From contig CBDHFQ010000038.1 of the NCBI GenBank assembly GCA_965262565.1, positions 62,001 through 126,000 on the forward strand: DNA of 64,000 nucleotides. The letters run 5' to 3'. The stretch is from CBDHFQ01 sp965262565. Lineage in GTDB: Bacteria; Bacteroidota; Bacteroidia; J057. Shown here one piece after another: positions 45,539 through 53,736 of the stretch (within the stretch, counting starts at the first letter, position 1; each line of letters begins with the position of its first letter). The translations under genes and the position numbers were made by a program. The notes beneath the pieces are model-generated. The model made no database searches, was not told where the DNA came from, and saw only the letters and a list, made by a program, of their open reading frames with translations.

Positions 45539-46903
45539 ATGCCCACTTCATCAGGTCCGGTTAACGTTAGATTGCTAAAGAGTTTTAACCTTATGATGCT
45601 TCTACTGGCTGTTGCATCAACCACTGCCCAAGTGCAAATAAATGATTTTGGCCCATTTAAATTTCAATTAGAAGAAACCTTTTCGCCCGTTAATGCAACC
45701 GAACTCAAGCAAGAAATTACAAAGGTAATTGAGCAGCAAGAAGGAATAAATGAAGAAGACATCAGGATCATGAACTACTGGAATGCTTCCTATCCATCCT
45801 ACCGATGGCATCAGATTATGATGGAGGTGAGCAGAGCTCAAAAAGGCCATAAAAATGGAGGCCGAGTAGTCATTTTACACCTCTCCATTTATGATGCGCT
45901 CACAGAAGTATGGAAACATAAACAACAGTATCAGGTAACAGCTCCATTCCAACAAAATTCTAATGTACAGAAATTGGGCCGCGAAAGAGCTTATTCCACC
46001 TTCATTTGTGAATGGAGTGCAGTAGCAGGCGCTGCTCAGGAAGTAATTGGATATTATTTTCCCGACAGAAAGCCATATCTAGATAGCCTCCTAGCTCAAT
46101 TTAAGGAAGCACGCCTTAGGACCGGCCTTCAACTACCCTCCGATATAGAAAAAGGAATGACCATTGGTAAACAAATTGCGAATCAGTATATCGAATATGC
46201 TAAAACGGATCGTACGGATCGTATCTGGGAAGGCCAGGTACCTAGCGCAGATAGCCTTTGGTCGGGTACCCCAGGAAAATGGGATCCTATGAAACGCCAA
46301 TGGAGACCCCTCACTTTATCGAGTCCCGATCAATTCAGACCGGCCCCACCACCTATCGATTGGACAGAAGACATGGAAGAACTACGTAGGTTCAATGCTA
46401 CCCATCAGACCAGTGATATTGCCTGGAAGTGGAAAAGCGCTCCTGTTTGGGACAATCTTCTGGAACGGAAAATATTAGAGTACGATTTGGAACCCTTGGA
46501 AGCTGCTTTTGCGGGTGCGGTTTTCCATACTGCTCGATTCGATGGGATTATTGCGGCGTGGGATGGTAAATACCATTATTGGGGTATCCGTCCCTTTCAA
46601 TATGATCCGGACTTCAACCCCATCCTGGTAGACACCCCAAATTTTCCGGGATATCCCGCTGGACATACGACCGTAGCAGGCTCAATTGCTACTGCTTTAT
46701 CTTTCCTTTTTCCACAAGATGAACAGCTATTCCATGAAATGGCAAAAGAATGTTCCGAATCCCGCTTTGAAGGAGGAGTCCACTTCCGCACCGATAATGA
46801 AGTAGGATTAACTGCCGGTAATCAAGTAGGAGGCCAGGTCGTCAAAACTTTTTTAGAAAAAAACGAGCCAAAAATGAACCTTAAAGCTCACCGCTTTTAT
46901 TAG
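45539..46903 (+). CDS. Vanadium-dependent haloperoxidase family protein (PAP2 superfamily), exported
   Basis: A 454-residue protein with an N-terminal export signal (hydrophobic stretch ending STTAQ, about residues 15-32). The C-terminal third carries the vanadate-binding or phosphate-binding residues of the family: YPAGHTTVAGS (glycine-histidine of the active site) and SRFEGGVHFRTDNEVGLTAG (arginine and histidine). Bacteroidota members are often labelled vanadium-dependent haloperoxidase but may be phosphatases of the PAP2 fold. Halogenating activity is not established by sequence. Its stop codon is directly followed, in the same frame, by a fragment of a ParD-like antitoxin (46904-47014), so the end of the gene may be a rearrangement junction. 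Confidence 0.8.
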   Translation: MPTSSGPVNVRLLKSFNLMMLLLAVASTTAQVQINDFGPFKFQLEETFSPVNATELKQEITKVIEQQEGINEEDIRIMNYWNASYPSYRWHQIMMEVSRAQKGHKNGGRVVILHLSIYDALTEVWKHKQQYQVTAPFQQNSNVQKLGRERAYSTFICEWSAVAGAAQEVIGYYFPDRKPYLDSLLAQFKEARLRTGLQLPSDIEKGMTIGKQIANQYIEYAKTDRTDRIWEGQVPSADSLWSGTPGKWDPMKRQWRPLTLSSPDQFRPAPPPIDWTEDMEELRRFNATHQTSDIAWKWKSAPVWDNLLERKILEYDLEPLEAAFAGAVFHTARFDGIIAAWDGKYHYWGIRPFQYDPDFNPILVDTPNFPGYPAGHTTVAGSIATALSFLFPQDEQLFHEMAKECSESRFEGGVHFRTDNEVGLTAGNQVGGQVVKTFLEKNEPKMNLKAHRFY

Positions 46904-47014
46904 GCAAAAGTTGCCGCTGGATTATATAATAACGCCAGTGAAGTTATTCGTGAAGCACTTCGTTTGATGGAAAGGAATGAACAGATCATCATCAAAAGGC
47001 TGCGCAGAACATGA
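46904..47014 (+). pseudogene. ParD-like antitoxin C-terminal remnant
   Basis: Directly after the haloperoxidase stop and in its frame, 36 codons read AKVAAGLYNNASEVIREALR then LMERNEQIIIKRLRRT. This is the ribbon-helix-helix C-terminal part of ParD antitoxins (motif A.G.Y.NASEVIREALR). The N-terminal strand and start codon are absent, and no ParE toxin follows. It ends within the 14-bp repeat at 47001-47014. Confidence 0.7.
47001..47014 (+). repeat. 14-bp direct repeat, copy 1
   Basis: TGCGCAGAACATGA, identical to 47795-47808. Together they flank the frameshifted PIN/antitoxin pair. Confidence 0.8.
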
Positions 47015-47029
47015 TATCAAGATTTCACT

Positions 47030-47474
47030 TTACGCATCTCTTATCTTTCCTAATAATTCTAGCGTAGAAATACATTTAGAAAACCCCCTTTTTCTAAGAC
47101 CATTGAGTAATTTCAAGTCTCCTGTCCACAATACACCGTCAAGATATAATTGTAAGTGCTACGAAAGAAATATCATCCATATCTATATCTCTTACTAATC
47201 GAGCTGCTTCTCGCCAATGACTAAAGGGAATTTGAAAGTCAGAGATAAATTTGATTCTATTGAAAACCAAATAAATAATCTCGTCTACCTTTTCTTCGGA
47301 TAACTGGGATATTTCGAGTATCCTGGGTCGATGTTTGTCTATTTCCTCTCTTAAAAAAGAGGGACTGTAAAAGGAAAGTTGGTCATTATTATTGAGAAGT
47401 ATTTCACCCAAATGACCCTTTGAATTCAAAATAGAACTAAAAGCAATATTAGTATCTACAATAATAGGGTCCAT
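47030..47474 (-). pseudogene. PIN-domain toxin, frameshifted
   Basis: A PIN RNase-type toxin starting at the ATG at 47474 (an in-frame TTG lies 12 bases upstream). The first aspartate is in MDPIIVDTNIAFS, and the body ends RDIDMDDISFVALTIIS at TGA 47139-47141. In the next frame, starting at 47146, the missing C-terminus continues YLDGVLWTGDLKLLNGLRK to TAA at 47030-47032, including the conserved WTGD. A single extra base near 47141-47156 explains the split. The intact paralogue at 48532-48921 has the same ending, LWTGDKALLKG. Its antitoxin partner immediately upstream is intact. Confidence 0.75.
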
Positions 47475-47482
47475 AAAAAAGT

Positions 47483-47719
47483 TCAAGAATTTTCCAGGTT
47501 GGGAAACCTGTGTTTATTCTTCTCCCACCATCCCTTTTTAGCTTCTTTTGCAAGTTGGTTAATTTGATCCTCTGTAGCCTCACTATCTTGAATTAACCGT
47601 TTATAAGATAGGTAGTTGAGCATTCTTTGAATATCCTCCACACCTAGGTCGTAAGGTAGACGAATAATGATTTCATTTTCTGTTTGCTCAATCTTAGGTT
47701 TGTTTCTCTGCGATTCCAT
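47483..47719 (-). CDS. Antitoxin partner of the frameshifted PIN toxin
   Basis: A 78-residue antitoxin, overlapping the upstream start of the PIN gene by a few bases. The first strand (KIEQTENEIIIRLPYDLGVE) and the C-terminal KKGWWEKNKHRF closely match the paralogous antitoxin at 48329-48535 (KIERTENELVIRLP, YWYEKNKSRF). It probably binds and neutralises a PIN toxin; if the toxin here is dead it might cross-neutralise the other pair (inference). Confidence 0.75.
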   Translation of the reverse strand: MESQRNKPKIEQTENEIIIRLPYDLGVEDIQRMLNYLSYKRLIQDSEATEDQINQLAKEAKKGWWEKNKHRFPNLENS

Positions 47720-47794
47720 TACTCCATATGTTGTTTTTACCTATCTGTTCTTTCATGAACATACCTTTAAATACCTCGATATCCTATTTCTTGT

Positions 47795-47808
47795 TGCGCA
47801 GAACATGA
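47795..47808 (+). repeat. 14-bp direct repeat, copy 2
   Basis: TGCGCAGAACATGA, identical to 47001-47014, 794 bp away, on the far side of the PIN/antitoxin pair. Confidence 0.8.
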
Positions 47809-47906
47809 ACTAAATGTATAATATGCATAAAAAACCATAACTTAATCTCACTCCCGCTCCTCCACAGCTGCATCTGTCAACTCCCGTAACTCCTTTTCTT
47901 CTTCAT

Positions 47907-48008
47907 AAATTTCCTAGATTCACTGGAACCTGGGCAGCAGAGGAGGCAGCAGAATTTGACAAGAATATTGAAGATTTTGGCAAAATTGATACTGATCTAT
48001 GGGAATAA
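47907..48008 (+). pseudogene. VapB-like antitoxin C-terminal remnant
   Basis: A frame that ends GTWAAEEAAEFDKNIEDFGK then IDTDLWE before TAA at 48006-48008, the usual C-terminal tail of VapB-type antitoxins. The N-terminal DNA-binding part and start codon are missing. It overlaps the start of the degenerate VapC at 47999, as in working pairs. Confidence 0.5.
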
Positions 48009-48271
48009 TCCTATCTGTTGCAATTAATACTAATGCATATTCTACTTATAAAAGGGGAGCAGAAAGAGCAGTTGAACTAGTAAATAAATCGGAAAGTACT
48101 ATTATTTTTCCCATAATTCTAGGTGAACTTGGGAGGGGGTTTAGCATGAGGAGAATAATCCAAAGGAACTTAATGAACGGTATACCAAACTTACAACAAA
48201 GTATTAAATTATCCTCTCTTGAATATCCTACCTATTTCAAATCTCTTGATGGTGGCAAAAGCTGTTCTTGA
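47999..48271 (+). pseudogene. Degenerate VapC-like PIN toxin, truncated
   Basis: A 90-codon frame with a VapC start (AINTNAYSTYKRGAERAVEL, then VNKSESTIIFPIILGELGRG). Two changes argue against activity: the first catalytic aspartate of the family, normally DTN, is asparagine here (NTN), and the family's second half with the remaining acidic residues is missing, because the sequence after NLQQ does not match. It follows the antitoxin remnant with a one-frame overlap. A third, older TA module in this cluster. Confidence 0.65.
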
Positions 48272-48328
48272 ATAGTGTTTGCTAAGATCGCTTTCTTTCC
48301 TTATTTTCAATATTAACTCATAAAATAC

Positions 48329-48535
48329 ATGAAAATTGAACGTACCGAAAACGAATTAGTCATCCGCTTGCCTTTGACATCTAATATCTTACAGTTAGAG
48401 AAATACATAAACTACTTTAAGGTAATGGAAATCCTTTCGAAAGCCCAAGGGACTGAAGAACAAGGAACAACCCAGAAATTGGCCGAAGAAGCAAATGAAT
48501 ATTGGTACGAGAAAAATAAGTCAAGATTTCAGTGA
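48329..48535 (+). CDS. Antitoxin of the intact PIN-type pair
   Basis: A 68-residue antitoxin. KIERTENELVIRLPLTSNIL is the N-terminal strand-helix, and LAEEANEYWYEKNKSRFQ is the charged tail that should bind the toxin. Its stop overlaps the start of the toxin gene by four bases (GTGA). The sequence is paralogous to the antitoxin at 47483-47719 on the opposite strand. Confidence 0.8.
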   Translation: MKIERTENELVIRLPLTSNILQLEKYINYFKVMEILSKAQGTEEQGTTQKLAEEANEYWYEKNKSRFQ

Positions 48536-48921
48536 AAGTTGTTGTTGACACAAATATATTATTTAGTGCTTGTATCACTCCTTCTGGTAAAAATGCTGAT
48601 CTGTTATTAAATCCTCAATATCAATTAGAAAAACTTGCTAGTCACTTCATCATAATTGAGCTTTTCAAGTATCAAGAGAAGATGATAAAACTGAGTAAGT
48701 TGAATAAAGAAGACTTTCTTGAAGTGTTATATGTCTTTGTAAGAAGTATAGATTTTATTAATGAAGATCAAATACCAGCTGAAGTATGGAAACAGGCAGA
48801 AAAACTTTTGATTGATATCGATCCCAAAGATGTGGCCCATTTAGCTTTATCCCTCCACACTGATGCTTATTTATGGACTGGCGATAAAGCGCTGCTAAAA
48901 GGGGAGACTAAATACGGTTAA
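48532..48921 (+). CDS. PIN-domain toxin, intact
   Basis: A 129-residue PIN nuclease toxin starting with GTG in overlap with the antitoxin stop. Acidic positions expected for catalysis are in VVVDTNILFSACI, around IDIDPKDVAHLAL and in LWTGDKALL. Such toxins usually cleave RNA, often tRNA or rRNA, and are restrained by their antitoxin. It is the only complete copy of the PIN pairs in this cluster and ends about 400 bases before tRNA-Met. Confidence 0.85.
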   Translation: MKVVVDTNILFSACITPSGKNADLLLNPQYQLEKLASHFIIIELFKYQEKMIKLSKLNKEDFLEVLYVFVRSIDFINEDQIPAEVWKQAEKLLIDIDPKDVAHLALSLHTDAYLWTGDKALLKGETKYG

Positions 48922-49321
48922 TCATCCCCTACTTTTAAGGATAATTATGGGCAACTTTTTCAGTAATAATCCTTGAACTTACAAATAGAATTCAACAAAT
49001 CTTCCACCTGATATAAGTGAAACCCAGCCAGAGGCGTTCTCCAAGGAAAATACTGGTATGATGTAATTCGTTTGTCTCCTGTTCATATAAATATTCTTGT
49101 TACACCTATTAGCTTTTCAAACTAGATTTTCCATTGATTAAGGAAGGAACCGAAAGGCGACTGAAGTTAAAAACCATTATAGTGAAAACGAGATAATAGA
49201 GATAAATAGGTCCACTTTACACCAGGTCAATCCACATAGCACCATCATTTGTTGTACCTATGTTGTACCCAACAAAAAAAGCACTCACAACAATTCGTCA
49301 TAAGTGCTTGATTTTCAGATG
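48922..49321. other. Intergenic, 400 bp, between the PIN toxin and tRNA-Met
   Basis: No convincing gene. A short protein-like segment reads on the minus strand near 49000-49090 but has no assignable family. Near the tRNA there is an 11-bp spaced direct repeat, GTTGTACC at 49251 and 49262. A hairpin listed separately at 49274-49309 probably terminates the tRNA. Confidence 0.45.
49274..49309 (-). terminator. Terminator after tRNA-Met
   Basis: Reading the minus strand away from the tRNA, AAGCACT and AGTGCTT form a 7-bp stem around a 17-base loop, followed by a run of T. The loop is long for a Rho-independent terminator. Confidence 0.55.
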
Positions 49322-49395
49322 TAGCGAAGGGGGGAATCGAACCCCCGACCTCAGGGTTATGAATCCTGCGCTCTAACCGTCTGAGCTACCTCGCC
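49322..49395 (-). tRNA. tRNA-Met (anticodon CAT)
   Basis: The 74-base minus-strand sequence folds as a cloverleaf: acceptor GGCGAGG pairs with CTTCGCT, the T-arm contains GGTTCGATTCC, and the anticodon loop is TTCATAA. The CAT anticodon indicates elongator methionine, or isoleucine if the wobble C is modified to lysidine; the body looks like elongator Met. The 3' CCA is not encoded. The gene lies next to the accessory toxin-antitoxin region. Confidence 0.93.
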
Positions 49396-49438
49396 ATTTT
49401 CGTGTGGCAAATATAACAAAAATCCCCGACAAACCACC

Positions 49439-50966
49439 TTACATCCATGGCTCATTATCCTTTTCCACTACATACAGTAAATAATCTCGTAATTCTTTCG
49501 ATTGTCCTAGTTCCATATAAGGAATCTCTACAGATCCAGCAGCAGAATACAAAACCAGATTAGCTAATTGATGTCGGCGCTGATAAATTCCCTGCGAAAA
49601 AGAAACTCCCTGCGCCTGTCTCCACGGAATCAACGTATAATTCATGCTCCAAACTCCTGATCGAATAACTAAAAATTGTTCATTAATGTAGTATCGAAAT
49701 CGGTGGTAGTATCTTCGTGCCAATAAGTAGGTCACAGGAATCCACAACAACCATAATAATCCCCACCAACTCCTCATATACACACTCAACACACTTACGG
49801 CAATGGCTGGAATAATCCCTCTGTACAACAAACGCCTAAACACAATCTTAGAACTAATTCGTTGCTCTCTCATATTCTCTAACACATACTCTGGATATAC
49901 ATAGGCCAATAACATCTTCACCTCATCCCATTGATTACCTGGAAGCATGATCATTTGATTTTTGGAACCCGTCGTACTCCCAGCCTGAAAAAATTTAAAC
50001 GTAAAAAAGCCCCAAATTTGCTTCAATGGATCCGTATACCATTGGACAAACTGGATCTTGCGTAACGAAGCTGTTCGTTGGGCGCGGGTAAATAAGCCCG
50101 CCTCCCAGGTAAATCCTTCTTTTGTCTTAAACAAACTCAATCGAAAAAATTGAATGGCTACCTGTACTAATGATAGTAATACTGTTAAAACCAACAAACC
50201 CAAGATTCCTATGGCATAATCTCCCAACATCCAACTTGATCCCATCCCAATAGCCCGCTCTAAAATCTCTTCTTCTTCCATAAATTCTCTCAGTACGTTC
50301 CAAAGTGCAAAGATTCCCCCAAAAATCACTCCCAACGCCCGAAAGTGATTCCTACTCAATCCTACTTTCAACACTTCTCCCAGTGATCGTTGAATTAATA
50401 GCTCTTTGACTGTTTGTTCATTGGCCACTACCTCTTCTCCTTCAACTCCATTTACATTTTCCTCACCCTCTTTTTGTGCCAACTCTTCTGCGATCACCTT
50501 TTTTTTGTTGGAGCACATATTGACGAAGTAGATTGGCCTGAGGTAAAGGAAGAGCCGCAATTTCGGCCTCTTTCCCGGAAGAACTGGCTGTATCGAGATG
50601 AAGCCTGACCACATTAAGCCATTTGTGAAATACTGTCTGTTCTATATTCACACTTTGAATGCGAGATAATGGGATTCGGGTACTTTTCTGTCGAATGACT
50701 CCTTGGTCCACAACAAAATCCTCCCCATCAATGTAGTAGTAAAAGCGAAAGTAAGAGACGATGGCTAATATCACCTGAAGAAAGGAAATACCGATTAAAA
50801 AAATCGTCAACGAAGAAGGCCCTTCTGGATTTTGCCCCCTCACTAACAAAAGGATTAACACAGGCCAAAGTCCTCTTAGCGCTCTCCATAAATATTTGCC
50901 CAAAATGAACAACATTCCAACGGGAGACTGGCGTGAAGGAATAGAAAATGGTTGATCAGTTGACAT
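49439..50966 (-). pseudogene. YdbT-like PH-domain membrane protein, split by a frameshift at A8
   Basis: The first frame (from the ATG at 50966) gives about 160 residues with an N-terminal membrane region and a bacterial PH domain (YYYIDGEDFVVDQGVIRQKS, TRIPLSRIQSVNIEQTVFHK), then stops just after a run of eight A on the coding strand at 50499-50506. In the +1 frame the protein continues from KKVIAEELAQKEGEE through two more PH-like units (FTWEAGLFTRAQRTASLRKI; FLVIRSGVWSMNYTLIPWRQ) to 49439. The whole would be about 512 residues, the usual YdbT length. One A fewer in the run restores the reading frame. It could be decay, a sequencing error, or slippage in transcription. Confidence 0.75.
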
Positions 50967-51489
50967 CCTCCCCTCCACTTTTGCGAATGATATAATTACT
51001 TAATCGCTTGGCCTCATCCGGCAATAATCCGGGAATCGTCAAATCACTACTACTTCCTCCCGCTGTATACACGACTAATTCTGCTAATCCAAACATTCTC
51101 TCTACTAATCCCTGATTCCACTCACTATGCTGAATCCGGTGAAAAGGAATGGTAATCTGGCGTTGTACGATCCAACCGCTCTGATAAATTACGTCTCTCT
51201 CTCGTATAGCATATCCCTTCCGATGAAATCCTTTAATGGTCAAAATAACATTAAATACCGTCCACAATAACCAAAACCCTAAAATGCCTAACCAAATCGT
51301 AATACTCGTCCACCATCCATTAATTCCTATTAAAAATAATCCTCCAGCTAATAGAAGAATAGAAAAAATCGTATTGTACATCAAGAGTACCCCCAGATAA
51401 TCCTGATGCAATTTATGTACAGATACTTCGTCTACTGAGGGAAGCTCAGTCATGGAAACAGGCATATTGCGAAAAAGAGGTTCTTCCAT
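50956..51489 (-). CDS. YdbS-like PH-domain membrane protein
   Basis: A 177-residue membrane protein of the YdbS family: two transmembrane helices (about 37-58 and 63-85), then a bacterial PH domain (YAIRERDVIYQSGWIVQRQI, ITIPFHRIQHSEWNQGL, VYTAGGSSSDLTIPGLL). ydbS and ydbT normally stand together and are linked to resistance to antimicrobial peptides. The stop overlaps the start of the ydbT-like gene by 11 bases, with a strong Shine-Dalgarno (GGAGG) inside the end of this gene. Confidence 0.85.
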   Translation of the reverse strand: MEEPLFRNMPVSMTELPSVDEVSVHKLHQDYLGVLLMYNTIFSILLLAGGLFLIGINGWWTSITIWLGILGFWLLWTVFNVILTIKGFHRKGYAIRERDVIYQSGWIVQRQITIPFHRIQHSEWNQGLVERMFGLAELVVYTAGGSSSDLTIPGLLPDEAKRLSNYIIRKSGGEDVN

Positions 51490-51510
51490 ATGTTTAAATT
51501 TGGGGCTTAT

Positions 51511-52510
51511 TTATCTCTCTAGCGGACCATATTGCTGAACCAGCGCTAATCCTTTCACTTTATCCTGATCCATGGCCCTGATTAATTCCTCTAAATTAGG
51601 AAACTTTTTCTCTGGCCTTAAATAATCCAGTAGCTCCACCCGAATTTCTTTATCGTACAAATTTCCGTTAAAGTCAAATATATAGACTTCCTGTGATTGT
51701 TCGAATTCCCCCATCGTCGGCTTTTTCCCTATATTCATCAACCCATAATGTGAAGGGGTTCTAAAGGGAGAAGTTGAATTGTTATGGTGATTCGAACCCG
51801 AAATATCCTTCGGCAGAGACACTCGAACGAAGTAAATTCCATGTGCTGGGATTAATTTTCGAGCCTGCTGCGGTTCTATATTGGCTGTAGGATATCCCAA
51901 CTTTCTCCCCCTGTTTCTCTCCATGCACTACTTTACCCGTGATTTGGTAGGCATATCCCAGGTATTTATTGGCTGTATGAATATCCCCTTCCTGGAGTGC
52001 ATTTCGAATTTTGGTACTACTCACATTGGCATCATCAATCGCTTGAGCGGGAATTTCTTCCACCTCGTAAGTATATAATGTTGACACCTCTCTCAATTCC
52101 TCTATCCCACCAGTTCTATTTTTCCCAAAGTGATGATCGTATCCAATAATAATTTTATGAATTCCCACCGTTTCTACCAGTACCTCACGAATAAAGGTTT
52201 TTGAAGGTGTTCGCGAAAATTCTTTTGTAAAGGGAATGAGCAACAATTTATCCAGCCCTAATTGTTCCAGATGGGCAATTTTCTCCTCTAATGATTGTAA
52301 TAAACGCAATGGATTATTGTCGGGAAACAACACCAATCGGGGATGAGGATGAAAACTGATTAATACTGTCTCTCCTCCTATGGCTGCTGCTGATTTTTTC
52401 AGTTTATTGAGAATGGTTTGATGACCGATATGCACTCCGTCGAAGGTTCCAATCGTAGCGACTGTACGTTCCCCTCTTTCGTAGTTCTCCAGTGAATGAT
52501 AAACTTTCAT
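51511..52510 (-). pseudogene. ribF: ribF, riboflavin kinase/FAD synthetase, frameshifted at G5
   Basis: A bifunctional enzyme of about 330 residues, making FMN and FAD from riboflavin. From the ATG at 52510, the FAD synthetase half is clear: ATIGTFDGVHIGHQTIL (the HxGH motif), LISFHPHPRL, IIIGYDHHFGKNRTGG. The riboflavin kinase half would begin KVVHGEKQGRKLGYPTANIE, but the frame shifts by one base in a run of five G (51907-51911 on the plus strand reads CCCCC). After the shift the kinase continues to 51511 (LMNIGKKPTMGEF). Because ribF is normally essential and single copy, the extra base may well be an error. Confidence 0.85.
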
Positions 52511-52723
52511 AAATAACTTCCTGGCTTGTATATGTCCTGGGGTTAATACACAAAACATAGCCTCTTAAACACCTCAAAATAACGCAATTTTTCTGTAAGT
52601 CTTTATGATAATGTGGGATTCCTTTTTCTTGTGCCAATGAGGAAGATCCTGCTCTGAATTACACTGCTAAAAAGAAAGAAGGAAAAAGCAGAAATGGTTT
52701 GGTTATTGTGCCAATGAGATGTT

Positions 52724-53425
52724 CTAAGCCTCTTGTTCTCGTGCTAACGCTTCTTTCCAGGCTTGCTCGAAGGTTGAAATCTCCCATGCATCTTCCAGTT
52801 GAAAATTACCTATGTGCGTTCTGACCAAGTCCGTCATATAAGCTCCAACCTTCAACCTCAGCCCTACATCATGTACTAAGGTTCTTATATAAGTTCCTTT
52901 GCTACACCTTACTAAGGCAGTAATAGATGTTGGTCCTTGATATTGTAAAAGGGTGCACTCATATATACGTATCGTTCGTGCTTTCAACTCCACCTTTTCT
53001 CCTGCCCGTGCCGCTTTGTAGGCTCGTTTTCCATTCACTTTTACCGCCGAATAAGCTGGCGGAATTTGGTCGATGCTTCCTTCGAAACTTGTTAGACATG
53101 CTTTTACTTCTTCTTCTGTGATATGAGAGGCATCTGTGATGTTCATTTCGGGTTCTTCAGCATCGTAAGAAGCCGTTTGTGCGCCAAGTTTAAAAGTGAC
53201 AATGTATTGTTTTTCCTGATCCTGGATGGAAGAGATTTGTTTGGTATATTTTCCCGTACATAAAATCAATAAGCCTGTTGCCAATGGATCTAAGGTCCCT
53301 GCATGCCCTACCTTCTTCACTTTGACAATATTTCGAACCTTTTTCACTACATCAAAAGAGGTCCAGGCTTTAGGCTTATTGAATAATAAGGTACTACCTT
53401 CCCTTATCTTCTGAAGATCCAACAT
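52724..53425 (-). CDS. truB: tRNA pseudouridine-55 synthase TruB
   Basis: A 233-residue TruB, the enzyme that makes pseudouridine at position 55 in the T-loop of tRNAs. The catalytic motif is GHAGTLDPLATGLL, with the nucleophilic aspartate at residue 46, after LLFNKPKAWTSFDVVKKV. Later family motifs are IPPAYSAVKVNGKRAYKAAR and GTYIRTLVHDVG. Its proximity to ribF on the same strand is a common bacterial arrangement. It appears complete for a short TruB without the PUA domain. Confidence 0.95.
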   Translation of the reverse strand: MLDLQKIREGSTLLFNKPKAWTSFDVVKKVRNIVKVKKVGHAGTLDPLATGLLILCTGKYTKQISSIQDQEKQYIVTFKLGAQTASYDAEEPEMNITDASHITEEEVKACLTSFEGSIDQIPPAYSAVKVNGKRAYKAARAGEKVELKARTIRIYECTLLQYQGPTSITALVRCSKGTYIRTLVHDVGLRLKVGAYMTDLVRTHIGNFQLEDAWEISTFEQAWKEALAREQEA

Positions 53426-53601
53426 GAATTCATTTTTGTGGTCAACATTTAGCTTGTAAGACCGTTAAACATAACACAGAGTAAAAGTAGTAAGGATTCT
53501 ATATTTACCCTCACATTTTCTGCATATCTTTTTTTGATCCTTTCACTTTTTATCTTAATTTTGCAATCCGATCAAATAGGACTTCTATTTTTTTGGTAAA
53601 T

Positions 53602-53674
53602 GATTCGATAGCTCAGTTGGTAGAGCATCTGCCTTTTAAGCAGAGGGTCCAGGGTTCGAGCCCCTGTCGAATCA
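53602..53674 (+). tRNA. tRNA-Lys (anticodon TTT)
   Basis: A complete cloverleaf: acceptor GATTCGA pairs with TCGAATC, the D-arm contains AGCTCAGTTGGTAGAGC, the anticodon loop is CTTTTAA (anticodon TTT), and the T-arm holds GGTTCGAGCCC. The 3' CCA is encoded at 53675-53677. Confidence 0.96.
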
Positions 53675-53676
53675 CC

Positions 53677-53703
53677 AAACCCCACCTCAATATGGTGGGG
53701 TTT
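53677..53703 (+). terminator. Hairpin after tRNA-Lys
   Basis: AAACCCCACC and GGTGGGGTTT form a perfect 10-bp stem with a 7-base loop, starting at the last base of the tRNA CCA. Only TTT follows, so termination relies mainly on stem strength. Confidence 0.7.
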
Positions 53704-53736
53704 ACTATACACAGTTCTGTAGACATGAGTTAATAA

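Noticed and set aside
48990..49095. A minus-strand peptide that reads VFSLENASGWVSLISGG near tRNA-Met.
   Set aside because: No family recognised, and no complete gene can be built around it; treated as intergenic.
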